Below, piece after piece: positions 41,855-52,076 of a DNA stretch of 64,000 bases; positions within the stretch are counted from its first letter, which is position 1, and every line of letters begins with the position of its first letter. The stretch covers positions 558,001 through 622,000 of the forward strand of contig JACGCN010000022.1 in assembly GCA_014905825.1 (NCBI GenBank). Reading direction: 5' to 3'. The notes under the pieces are model-generated. The model made no database searches. It had not been told where the DNA came from and saw only the letters and a list, made by a program, of their open reading frames with translations. The DNA is from Lyophyllum atratum. Taxonomy: Eukaryota > Basidiomycota > Agaricomycetes > Agaricales > Lyophyllaceae. The position numbers were made by a program, and so were the translations under genes.

Positions 41855-44800
41855 TCAAATGTTATTTGGTGTTTCTACTTGTCCATATATCAAGATATGT
41901 AGAGACCGCCCGTCGTAAGTACAAAGCTGTTGACTAGGCCATTCAATGCTGCTATGTAACGAATAAAAATATGGTCGACCATCATTGACGGCTCCATCGT
42001 AGTTCCAAATTGCAAAGTCATCAAGCAACCTTGCTGTGAAGTGGTTGCTCCCCGTATATATCACTGCACGGAGATGATATCGGTGGACACCAGTCGCAGC
42101 GTTAATGATGACTTCATGACTGGGAAGGGTCTGAGGCTGTGTTGATGGGTCACATTCAAACGTCAGTGATGGTGGTGGATTGTCATACAGGATAAGTGTA
42201 TCTGGAGAGGAAGAGCACTGCACTCCGTGGTTTGAAAGTGCATCTTGTATCAATTGTTTGGAGGGTGCCGTTGCGTGGCGCTGAGAAACAGCAACAAAAA
42301 TATCAAGCCATTGCTGGGTGGATGCAAATTCAAGAACTGAATCCCCGTGCGAGTTCCAGAGACCAGTTGACATGCAGTATCCAAAAGCCCGAACTTGGAT
42401 GTGAGAGTCAATGCTTGCACTACAAGTTGAGCAATGGATTCGGTGGACCATATTCTGTGTCAGTGTTGGACTTCGGTTGATGAGGTCTGTGATATCAGTC
42501 AGGCAAATTGCGACAGGTCCTGTGGCCGGAAAATTTAGCGAATTATGGAGAGAGAGTTTCTGGCGAAGCTGGTCTCGCAGCAAATTCATTAGTGCTGTTG
42601 TTCTGCTCGCAGTTGGCACTGAAAGATATGATCCGAAGAGTTGTCCAAGCAGCGCAGACCACTCATTGACAGATGACCACGCAGTCCTTTGATAAGGGGT
42701 AAGCTGGAGATATGTCGACAAAAAGCTCATGAATGTTGAATCATACGCACATGACCAATTCATGTGTGACCACTTGCAGCCACTGGGAATCAGAGTCCAT
42801 GAACTTGGAATGTTGGGCGTCTGTAACCTATTGTTCACAAGAGGATATTCACGATCGGAGCCGCACTGGTCAGGCTGTGGTTCACCGGACAGCTTGGGCT
42901 TTTTGGTGGAATCTACAAGTTCTTGTGAATGAGGAGGTGACTTTCTTTTGGTGCTACTGCTAGTTTTCTTGGCATGAGCTTCCGCGGAGCCTGACTTACT
43001 TTTCTTGGGTGCAGTCACTGGCATTTCACCTGGCGGTTTCCTTTTTCTGTTCGTCGGAGACTGCTCAACGAAATTAGCTTTGCCTATTTTTTGGTATCTT
43101 CCACGTTCTGCTTCTGGGTCAGGAACTGCTGAAATAATACCATCTTTAAAACCATACCGGACAAGAGTATTATGCTCCATGATCTCCTGTCGCCGAGCAT
43201 CAAATACTAGATCGTATGGCAATGGTTTATTTAGATCACGTAGAGTAACTTCTTCAATAATGGCTAAGCCATGCCTGTTATTAGGGCGTGATGCAGAGAC
43301 ATATGCTGCAAAGCCTCCCTCGTGTAACCAAGCAAGAATGCATGGTAAGGTCTTTCCTTGCGCAGAATGGCCAGTGGATGCGAATCCAGGCTGATAGCCA
43401 CATTGGAAGCGGGATACACTCTCTTTTGTTTTCTCAGGATTTTGTGGGTCTAATTGAATGTTGCATGTGAAGTTCCATGTAAGTGGTTCTAGGGGAAAAT
43501 GCTTTGGAGGAAGACCAGGCAAGGAAACTTTGCTGTTAGGAAATTCCACGATTGCGCCTGTGCAGTATGTAAAGCCTGAGGAGCATACTTTGGTTGAAAA
43601 CTTTCTCAGTATACCTTGAGCTCCATTTGTGATGCCAAGTTCCGTAGAAATATTTCTTGTGCGGAGAATGACAGGCATGCCTTCATAGAGTGGCAAAAAA
43701 CCAGGAAGAGCGCCTTGGTTAGTGAGTGGAGTCATGTCGAGCTTGAGTAAATGTTCTCGAGCTGCTTTTGGCACAGTAGCTTTCTTTATAGTATCATGAG
43801 CAGCACAAATGACAAGCTTATTTGAGCCAGTGCAGTTTGAGCTTGATTTTTTCATATTAATAGCGTGACGCAGTGAATTTGTAGAGACTATAGCAGTGGC
43901 AAGATGCATGTTATCAGAGCTCATATCTACACCATGTGGTTTATCAGGGGACTTAATAACTCTACTGTTGAACAAGTCAATATCAGCCTGAATGCATTCC
44001 CTTTTTCTGAGGCGAAGGACAGCATTAGCATACTCTGGGTCACTTTTCATGCGCTGCTGTTCTTCTAGATTGATGACATCCGTAACGGATTTCCATGCGA
44101 GCCTGCCTAGGCGCCTCAATAATTCTCGCTCACTGCTAGGTGCAGAATTAGAGATTGGTGAATATAGTGCAACCTCCCCCACTGGAGGGAACTGGTAAAA
44201 GTCTCCTGAGAATATGACAATAATACCACCAAAGAACTCACCATTGTTTTTTGCATATCTCAGTGCATGGTCCATTTCAGATAGTAAGCCTGCACCTAAA
44301 AGCGAAACTTCGTCTACAAAAAGCATAATCACATCTTTGAACTCATCACGCAATTTGTTGCGATCAGATATACTCATAAGCACAGAGTAGTCTTCATCAA
44401 CATCCCCAGGAGCCCTATTGCCTTTTCCCTTGTTTGCTTTGCGGATCTTGAGTGATAGGCCTTTGTGAATGGTCATACCTCCAATCAGAGCAGCAGCAGA
44501 TCCACTGGGAGCTAAAAAGCGAATGTTATGTTTGTAACCGTACGCTTCCATCACTCTCTGTACTGCCTTGACGACATGTGTTTTTCCTGTTCCACCAGGT
44601 CCAGATAAAAGAAGGCGCAAGTAAGCTTTGTAGTCTGGTGTGTCAGGCTTATTACATCCACTAGTCTGATCGTCTATGTATTGGAAAAATGCTTTTGTGA
44701 TGATGTGAAAAGCAAAGGTTTGTTTGGTGTTCAGAGTCTCTTCGGTAATTACTCGGTTTAATAACTGCTCTTTTGTTTCATATTCTGCAGCAGTTCCTGA

Positions 44801-45927
44801 TTGGGGGACTTCTGTTTCAGCTACATCACGGACTTCAATGTGAAGTGAATCAGAACCAAGCTCCGTTTCTGGGACTTGTATATGAAGCTGGGTATTAGGG
44901 TCTAACGCATTTCGTCGAGATGCTTGTAGGGCTTTTTCTTGTGCCTTTATTGTAGCCTTCCATTGCTTCATACTGTTCTCTGTGATATCAGGAAGATCTG
45001 CGGAGTGTGAATTGCTATCCTGTGACTGATAACTTGTAGTAGAGTCAAACCATTTACTGCCTTGAAGTTTTAGCAGTGCAGTGTTAATCAGAAAGTCGGA
45101 AAAAGGTGAGGATTTACCGGTGTCGTCAACATCAGTACAGTCTTCATCAAGGCTTGCCATCATTTTGGTGAATGCGTTTGATTCTTGTGTCATTGCTTCT
45201 CTTTTTTTAAGACGCTCTGCATCACGCTCATCTTCACATTCATGTATGGCCTCCCAGTTTTTCATTACCATGGAAGCTAAATCTGAAAATTGGAATTCCT
45301 TGAAAACGGTTTCCGGAGTCTGAGTAGTGTTCAAAAGTGGAGAAGTGAAGTTGAACGGTTTGAAGTGACCAAGTGCAAATAAAGGGTATGCTGGAGAGTT
45401 CGTGCGTGGTATTGAAAGACCAACAATACGAGGTATGAGTAACTGAGAACCATCACCTCGCTCAAAGTTTGTATGCTCAACTAACTGGTGAGTATGACTT
45501 AGATTATGAGGTGGTAGAAGCTTATACCGCTGATACGTACCTAATTTTGCGGTTGTGGAGGACTCAGGAGACTGTTTACCTTTTACCTCAACTTTGAAGC
45601 GCTGAACAAACTCGTAAAAGCAGACATTTGCAAGTGCAAGATCTCTGTGTATATAGTCATCAACTTGGGTGGTCTTTTGAAGAGCACCATATATGTCAGT
45701 AGATATTCGCAGTGACACTGGCTCAATGTCTTCATCACCGCTTTCAGCAGCGCAATCCTCGATGTTGGACTCGGAAGCATTACGTACCGGTATTGGAGAA
45801 CACAAGTCTTTTTTCAACTTAAATAGCAACAAACTAGATAACATAGGAACAGTCTTATGAGAGGGTATGCTATCCCTATGTCCGCGAATATACCAAGCAG
45901 CTTGCTGAGCATGAATCTGTTGCCCGC
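41855..45927 (-). CDS. Helitron Pif1-type helicase with C-terminal USP-like protease domain
   Basis: The frame is open from 46045, but codons before about 45927 are out of register; true helicase coding begins around QQIHAQQAAWYIRG. Walker A (GPGGTGKTH) lies near residue 485 of the open frame, followed by PSGSAAALIGGMTIHKGL, Walker B LFVDEVSLLG, GDFYQFPPVG and the late GHSAQGKTLPC motif, all typical of Pif1/RecD-like Helitron helicases. After a Lys/Ser-rich linker, the last ~300 residues contain a Cys box (NWSCAYDSTFMS, Cys1099), a His box (SNHFTARLLDD, His1335) and WNYDG (Asp1350), plus a paired CSTCS motif. This resembles a ubiquitin-specific-protease-like fold. Helitrons of some animals carry an OTU protease; a USP-like one fused to the helicase end is less familiar to me. 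Unwinding of the excised strand is the known helicase role. Confidence 0.8.
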
Positions 45928-48900
45928 TTTGTGAATTGAGACAAGCACTTGTGTAGAAGTGTTTTTGCAGTTCCCACGGTATTGCCGGTAGTTGGCATGT
46001 CAGACACTTGCAGCACCGCCTTGGATAGAAGTGATAGCATTTCATATGTTTTCATGTCCATCTTCGTAATATAATCTGTGATGTAAAACATGGCAGCTTT
46101 TGCGGCTTTTCCAGATAAGATGCATTTGAGATCATGATTGTGTCGACAGTATACAAGTACATAGGGGTTGAAGTAATTAACTGTAGGATCACGGCATGCG
46201 AGGTATAAAGAATTGGTTGCGGGATCAAACCTTGATTCAGGTATAAGCTCATGGGGGAATTGAAAACGGCATTCCTTACTTCCATATTTATGGCAGACGG
46301 CTCTACATGTATGCCGCTGAAGCACTTCTCCGCATTTTTTTATTTCGGATGCAAGCATCGTGTTCCATTCCTTTACATCATCATCCGTTCTGGAGTCTTT
46401 TGAAGGAGGAGCATAAGGTGGGCGCATTGCTCTTGGTTCATAGTCCTTCTCAACAGTGAGCTCAGTATCAGGTAAGTGATGATGAATGATGTTTTCAAAG
46501 AAAGTGAACACCTTTTTATCAAAACCAGGATCAGACTTGAGGCGAGCATGTAGATCTGCAGGGTTGAGTGAGCCAAGAAGCCATAGTACAAAATGTGCAT
46601 GGTAACTTCCCCTGTCAGTAAGTTCAGGACTTCCATAGAAAGCCGCTAAATGCCCCAAAATTCCCCCCTCAGGGTAGCTCTGTCCGCAATCATAATCCCA
46701 ACCAAAAAGATGCTGAAATATACATTTTATTGAAAAGTCAAAAAAGTCAGCGGCGGCAACTGGGTCTTTGGCAAGGCGCATTGCTCTTTCGGTACTAGAT
46801 ACTAATGTAGGAAAACATTCGTCCAAGTTAACAGATGTGTCTCCGTATACGACCTGGAAAATTGGGCTATGAGATGCATTTGGATTTGCAGTGAAGTATA
46901 ATACAGGTATGCCAAAATAAGCTGAATAATTGCGAATCTCATTGCGGCACATTATTTTTGAGGCATGGGAACCAGGAACTTTTGCAGAGACAGTGTTGAC
47001 TTCAGCTAAGAGATCAAGAACTTGCTTCTGTTCTGGTGGAAGAGCTGCGATGTTCCCTTCTTTCTCAATGTGGTTTGCAACAATATTAAGAGTTTCTGCA
47101 GATATTGAGACCAGTTTTTCAGCGACTGCCGAAAAGCGAGAGGTTTTTACAGTGAGTGATGTTTGAAAATGGCCTATACGGCGCTGAATCATGTTTAACA
47201 CAATGAAAATGTAAGAGTGATGATATCTGAACACGCGATCAGCAAGGTCTAGAGTATAGTTTGCTTGATTTTCGAAAGATATTGGTGTCTTCCGCACTCG
47301 GTCCTCAAAGCCTCCCGTACCATATGGATATAGCGTTGGAAACATGCCTGGGAAGAGTTTAGGATTGTGATACTCTGGTACAGCAGCGGAGCTGCGATGA
47401 ATTACGAGATCGGGTCGGTCTGATGGTATTTTAACCAGAGTGCGAAGCGCAGATGCTGTGAAGGTTTGCCCTTGAAGCGCAACATTTTCAGGGTCTGACA
47501 CTCCCAATTTCTCAAGGAAAATTACAGGTTCATTACGTGCTTCGTCTTGTTCGACCTGCAGTGCTGGATGATCATCAATTCCTGCAGTTTCTTGGTGAAA
47601 TGTAGCATCACTGTCCAGCTTGTTATCGTGCACTACTCGCTCATCAATTCCAGGCAATGGACCATCGTCAGGGTAAAGACTCGCTGCATGAGGGTCAAGT
47701 GGTATGTCAGCGTAAAGCGGATTTTTTGCGGTATCTCTTAACCACACAAGGAAGTCCCAAATTTTCTTTTTCCGAACTCGAAACATATGGTTCAGACACT
47801 CCTTCTTCTGTCTACCTGGTCCAATGAAGACAACTGATAAAATGTCATTGACATTGTCAGGGGTTCGTGGTAATGCAGCAGCAGTAGAGATTATATTCAT
47901 GTCATGAGCACAAGTATTACCTTTTAATACTCGTGCATGCTTTGGATCAGAAGATTCATAAATGCGTGAAATATGTGCAGTATTGCGATAAATGGCACAC
48001 GCCATTTCCTCAACCCATGTCAAGTCTTTGAATTGATCAGGAAGCTCTCCTCGATATAAGTTGTTGGCTAGTGCATAGCGGGGCATTTTATTCTTTTGTA
48101 GATCGAGGAGACAGTCACGACATACGTGCATCATGCTGGAACCGGTATGATTTGTCGTGAAAGCAGAAGGATCTAACATGAGCCCAGCACATGGTCCAGG
48201 AAGGTTCTGAAAATCACTGTAGAAGCGGTTGTTGGATTTTAATATATTAAGATTGAGGTCAGCAATGACGTCCCCTGCTGAAAGGTCAATGGAAACTACA
48301 GGACTTCTATGCTGAGACCGTGAGCATGATGCACAGGTTTGTGGTGCTTTCCAGACTGAACCCAAGCGATATTTGCGGATGCAATCAAAGGTAACTTCCT
48401 GATCGGGTACTGTTGGCCACTGAGAGATGACTTTCTGTCGCAGATCATAATCCATGTGAACTCTATTTGCGCGATGTTCAGACCGCTTTTCTTTTAGGTT
48501 GTTCCGATGGCGGTCTGTTGGCGACTGAGTGAGAGCTAAAAATACAGGCTTTGTGTACTCAAGTTGGAGGAGATAGGACACAGATGCTTCAAATGACTGT
48601 GGCAGGGGGTCTACTGCGGTTGGCTGATAACAAAAAAGATATTGATGGATTTCAAGTAGGGTACAAGACATCAGTGCCATACAACGCGAGCGGAAACTTT
48701 GAATAACCGCTGAAGACCGGCTGGCATGAGAATGGTTAAAGGGTGGCCGTCTAGAAGAATGAACATTGTCCAAAACAGTCTTAAGCACTTTCTTAGAAAA
48801 CGAGATGGCCGGCAGTGGCGAGAGATTTTCGTTTGTGAGTAGAAGGAGATTGTGGAGGAGTTCTGACCTCTGAGCTCTGAGATGCGGAATTTTAGGAGGA

Positions 48901-49598
48901 CAACATGGTATAGAAAGCGCACGAGTGACAGTGTCACCAAACTTGAGTCTGGTCTTGTGATAGTGCAGCTGTTGAAGGGGCATGTTTGCGGTAAACGATG
49001 GCGATGGAGGCAATGACGTGCGCAATTGTTCAGTGGACATTGAAAGGCAGCGGTACCGATGGTGGAGAAATACCTGAAGCAGAGCAGAGCATAACACATG
49101 CTTTGTATTAGGGTAGGGTATAGATATTCGAAGAGTTTTAAAAGCGCGCCGCAACTGGGTTAGTGGGAGTTGAAGCAGGGATTCAAGATAATGAGTCTTT
49201 TCAAAGTAAAACCAGACAGGATGTGCAGGCGCTGAGGAGATGGGTGTAAAAGAGCGCATCATGGAAGAGGGGTGAAATGTAGGGTGACCTATGTGGAAGT
49301 ACGACAGCGACAGTGCAGACCGTGCAGTGATATTACAGACATTAAAGCTTGATTTGGCAAAGGTGACTAAGAATTGAGGGCACGGACATTGATTTTGGGA
49401 GAATTGAGTGAAAATATGCGTTAGCCAGTCACAAATTGAATCAGCAGTCTGAAATACATGAGGATGGAGGTCAGGGAAATACAAGGCATCAAAGTATTGA
49501 GGAAAGTCATCAGGGTCAAGTTCTAAGTCTGAAGGGGGGCACACTTGCTCATCAAGAGCTCTGGACTTGATGCATGGTAGTTTTAATAGAGGAAACAT
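45876..49598 (-). CDS. Helitron Rep (HUH, two-tyrosine) protein, frame ends at a frameshift
   Basis: This frame encodes the replication initiator that nicks and joins Helitron ends. Visible parts: a long N-terminal region with Cys pairs (CASCSR, HVCRDC), a DUF6570-like segment (ALANNLYRGELPDQFKDLTW), the Helitron-like N domain (HNPKLFPGMFPTLYPYG-like, here YHNPKLFPGMFPTLYPYG), the HUH motif in GSYHAHFVLWL near residue 1007, and the two-tyrosine motif YITDYITK near 1181. The first ATG is 49598; the frame is open from a GTG at 49622 and could also be entered by splicing from 49937-50032. It ends 15-20 codons after QFTKR, where an extra base in a 3-nt G/C run (45923-45925) shifts it from the helicase frame. 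In related elements Rep and helicase form one protein. Confidence 0.8.
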   Translation of the reverse strand: MFPLLKLPCIKSRALDEQVCPPSDLELDPDDFPQYFDALYFPDLHPHVFQTADSICDWLTHIFTQFSQNQCPCPQFLVTFAKSSFNVCNITARSALSLSYFHIGHPTFHPSSMMRSFTPISSAPAHPVWFYFEKTHYLESLLQLPLTQLRRAFKTLRISIPYPNTKHVLCSALLQVFLHHRYRCLSMSTEQLRTSLPPSPSFTANMPLQQLHYHKTRLKFGDTVTRALSIPCCPPKIPHLRAQRSELLHNLLLLTNENLSPLPAISFSKKVLKTVLDNVHSSRRPPFNHSHASRSSAVIQSFRSRCMALMSCTLLEIHQYLFCYQPTAVDPLPQSFEASVSYLLQLEYTKPVFLALTQSPTDRHRNNLKEKRSEHRANRVHMDYDLRQKVISQWPTVPDQEVTFDCIRKYRLGSVWKAPQTCASCSRSQHRSPVVSIDLSAGDVIADLNLNILKSNNRFYSDFQNLPGPCAGLMLDPSAFTTNHTGSSMMHVCRDCLLDLQKNKMPRYALANNLYRGELPDQFKDLTWVEEMACAIYRNTAHISRIYESSDPKHARVLKGNTCAHDMNIISTAAALPRTPDNVNDILSVVFIGPGRQKKECLNHMFRVRKKKIWDFLVWLRDTAKNPLYADIPLDPHAASLYPDDGPLPGIDERVVHDNKLDSDATFHQETAGIDDHPALQVEQDEARNEPVIFLEKLGVSDPENVALQGQTFTASALRTLVKIPSDRPDLVIHRSSAAVPEYHNPKLFPGMFPTLYPYGTGGFEDRVRKTPISFENQANYTLDLADRVFRYHHSYIFIVLNMIQRRIGHFQTSLTVKTSRFSAVAEKLVSISAETLNIVANHIEKEGNIAALPPEQKQVLDLLAEVNTVSAKVPGSHASKIMCRNEIRNYSAYFGIPVLYFTANPNASHSPIFQVVYGDTSVNLDECFPTLVSSTERAMRLAKDPVAAADFFDFSIKCIFQHLFGWDYDCGQSYPEGGILGHLAAFYGSPELTDRGSYHAHFVLWLLGSLNPADLHARLKSDPGFDKKVFTFFENIIHHHLPDTELTVEKDYEPRAMRPPYAPPSKDSRTDDDVKEWNTMLASEIKKCGEVLQRHTCRAVCHKYGSKECRFQFPHELIPESRFDPATNSLYLACRDPTVNYFNPYVLVYCRHNHDLKCILSGKAAKAAMFYITDYITKMDMKTYEMLSLLSKAVLQVSDMPTTGNTVGTAKTLLHKCLSQFTKRATDSCSASCLVYSRT

Positions 49599-49936
49599 GA
49601 GTGGTGTGAGGTGGTAATACACCGTTGATTGCTGTGGTAGTGCACAAGATTATGTGGTAGTTCACAGTTGTTGGGTAATTGAACGTTCGGGGATACAAAG
49701 AAAAAGAAATAGTAGGTCACAGTTAAGTGTAATTGAAGGTTTGGGAATGTAAGGGGAGGGGAATGACACTTATGAGCAAGTGGCAGGGGAAAGACGTCGG
49801 GAGTGTGTGAAGAGGCGACGAAAAAAATGTGGAAGGATCGTGGGAGAAGATGAGGTGAGATGACGTCATTGTGGTGTGGAGGCAGTTGGCAGGACCTTGA
49901 ACGTTTGAGCGGTACAGAACCCTTTCTCTTACTTAC

Positions 49937-50032
49937 GTAAGAGAGTCGGGGATCCGTGGCCGCAATAGAAGCTCCTTCCGAGTCGGGAATTACCGAAATA
50001 ATATCAGTGGCCACTTCAACCGTGACCTCCAT
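49937..50032 (-). CDS. possible 5' exon of the Helitron Rep gene, or a captured exon
   Basis: A 32-codon frame begins MEVTVEVATDIISVIPDSEG and ends ...DPRLSY exactly at a strong donor GTAAGTAAG (phase 0). A phase-0 acceptor (ctaccacag) lies at 49632, in frame with the Rep ORF. Splicing would remove 305 nt, long for this genome. The alternative is a host exon captured or cut by the Helitron. The donor sits in a palindrome, tctcttac-ttac-gtaagaga (49925-49944). Confidence 0.3.
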
Positions 50033-50513
50033 GTTCAACAACAGGACCATCGGGCAAACGCTCGTCAGGACGTTTTTTATTTTTGACTGATATGGTCTAG
50101 CGCACACATTTTGCCTAAAGGGAAACGATGAACCGCTATCGCAGACTGACATCTCATCTAACGCATGCGTACGTCTGAGTATTCTCTCCGAAAAGCGCAC
50201 CCATGATCAACGACTATGCTGCATCATCTCCTGTAACGAACCACCATTCTGCGGACCGGGAGGATGGGCTTATCCTTCGATCCGAGCATCATTGAATCTA
50301 CTCCACCGGTGCCTCAGTCCTCTGAAATAGCCATTCTCCCTGCGCGTCACCAGGCACGCGACACTCCACGATCGAGGAACGAATGTTCTGCGATCGATAC
50401 AGGACGGAGGAGGTTGGCGGGGGCGATAGCCAGAACCGCGCTGCGCGTCGAACCCATCTCGCGATCCGGCGCAGCGTTGCCAGCATGTCTCGAACTCTAG
50501 CATTCTAGCAGCG

Positions 50514-50891
50514 TCAATCCTCGCTCCCAGCTGTACCCCTCCCCTTCTCACTATACCCTTCAGGACCTTCCACAAATGATACCCCAAGCCCCGTCTCCAA
50601 ATCCTTTTGCTCGGAGCACGAGCCCAAGGTCACAGGTCCAGCGATCTGGGGGGAGAGTTGACGAAGGAGCCACGTGCACGCGGACATAAACGCGAGGACG
50701 ACCATGGAGCAGGCGACGACGGGACCAAGCAAATGAAGGCGTGGGATGGTCGCTGCGGGACTGTCCCGGTCGAAGAATACGAGAAGGAGGGTGCTGATGG
50801 TTAGGTACGACATTGAGATTGTGAATGCGCATTCCCGGGCTAGGTAGCCGAGGGTTGTGCGGTGTGGATCGGGGGTGCTGTCGCGCGACAT
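50514..50891 (-). CDS. small membrane protein, hypothetical
   Basis: About 125 residues starting MSRDSTPDPHRTTLGY (an ATG six bases upstream adds M-A). Two hydrophobic stretches, AFTISMSYLTISTLLLVFF and GPVVACSMVVLAFMSACTWL, are good transmembrane helices. They are followed by a polar, acidic tail ending GRGTAGSED. I recognise no family. The gene is divergent from the next small membrane-protein gene. The single-exon structure and plausible topology support it; there is no other evidence. Confidence 0.4.
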   Translation of the reverse strand: MSRDSTPDPHRTTLGYLARECAFTISMSYLTISTLLLVFFDRDSPAATIPRLHLLGPVVACSMVVLAFMSACTWLLRQLSPQIAGPVTLGSCSEQKDLETGLGVSFVEGPEGYSEKGRGTAGSED

Positions 50892-51606
50892 CGCCATCTC
50901 GTGGTTTGTTTTTCCCCGGATGCGTCTGGAAGTGAAGGCGGGGGGCCCAGGGAGAGGGAGTCGTATCCGTGAAACCCGTGGCTCTTTAAGCTGTCCTGGG
51001 CCAATCTTTTTCCTCGCGTAAGTATCAGGCCGGACGCAGGCTGGCAGGGATCATCTGATGAAGTGCCAGTGCCGCTGCCAGTTCCTGGGCTGCCCGCACA
51101 CATGACCCCATTGCTTCTTTTCTCGTTCCCTCTGTACCTTCTTGCTTCACAAAGCGGACACGCTTCATCTCTCAAGTTTGTCATCTTCCTCCCAAGATCT
51201 ACCATGCTTTCGACCGTCCAAGATCTTCAGAGCGAATTCTTCGGCTGTTCTGGGAAACCATCTCACCCCCAGTCCCAGTTTTCGGAGAGCTGACGTGGAC
51301 GGGTGACACTTCGTTTCAAGGTCACTTTTGACATGACTGAGAACGCAGCATAAGGATAGAGACAAGGATGTGTTTAGATCTCGGCGCCGATACGTAGACC
51401 AACTTTGATCCGCGTGTACACTACACAGCTTCAAGTAATTTGTTTCCTCAGAGTCAGTGTCAGTGTTTGACCATCGACCGCGGTGTACCAGTTGCTGGCC
51501 CCGATTGAGACGTAGCGTTGTGTATCCCTTACATGGAACTGTTGAACTGTTTTCATACAAAGTTGACCGACTGGCGAGACCCCGCCGGCCCCCGGGCCGC
51601 CTCTCC

Positions 51607-52011
51607 ATGCCGGCTTTTCCCATTCTGTCCCAAACCCACCCACCACCACATCCGCTCGGCGCGCCCAAGATGCACCTCCCCTGGCCCATCCTAACCCTCC
51701 CCCTCATCGGGTCCTACCCCGCTCTCCACCAATCCCTCATCCTCGCCCTCCTCCTCCTCATCAGCTACTTCCACAAACGCGCGCGATACCTCCTCTCCGG
51801 GCTCGTCCTCGCCTTCCTCGGGTACAAAACGGTTGTTCCGGTCGCGAGGGTGGTGTATGCGGTGTTTAAGGGGGTGGCGATGTTGGGGTTTTATGTGCAT
51901 TACTTTCAGGTGGGGGTGGGGGTGATTATGGCGGGGATTGGGGGGGTGGTGATTTTTTTGGAAAGTGTGGGGCAGGAGGGTGAGGAGCGGACAAGGACGG
52001 GGGGGCTTTGA
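51607..52011 (+). CDS. small multi-pass membrane protein, hypothetical
   Basis: About 134 residues starting MPAFPILSQTHPPP (or 113 from the inner Met at 51670, MHLPWPILTL). It is strongly hydrophobic, with probable helices around SLILALLLLISYF, YLLSGLVLAFLGY, VARVVYAVFKGVAMLGFYV and GVGVIMAGIGGVVIFL. It ends with a charged tail, EGEERTRTGGL. GC-rich third positions match the host genes. No family recognised. Its 3' end lies 65 bp before a tandem duplication. Confidence 0.45.
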   Translation: MPAFPILSQTHPPPHPLGAPKMHLPWPILTLPLIGSYPALHQSLILALLLLISYFHKRARYLLSGLVLAFLGYKTVVPVARVVYAVFKGVAMLGFYVHYFQVGVGVIMAGIGGVVIFLESVGQEGEERTRTGGL

Positions 52012-52076
52012 GTTCTGTGTTTGAGAGGCGGGGAGGGCAAGGGTTAGATGACGTGCGCTCTGTCTCTATGTACAGG

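Larger units (their letters stand above)
41855..49622 (-). mobile_element. Helitron coding block (Rep plus Pif1-type helicase)
   Basis: This is a rolling-circle DNA transposon read on the minus strand. A Rep/HUH region and a Pif1-type helicase lie in adjacent frames and together span 7.8 kb. Termini (5' TC and 3' hairpin-CTRR) were not resolved, so the element is larger than given. Base composition is more AT-rich than the host genes around it. Confidence 0.85.
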
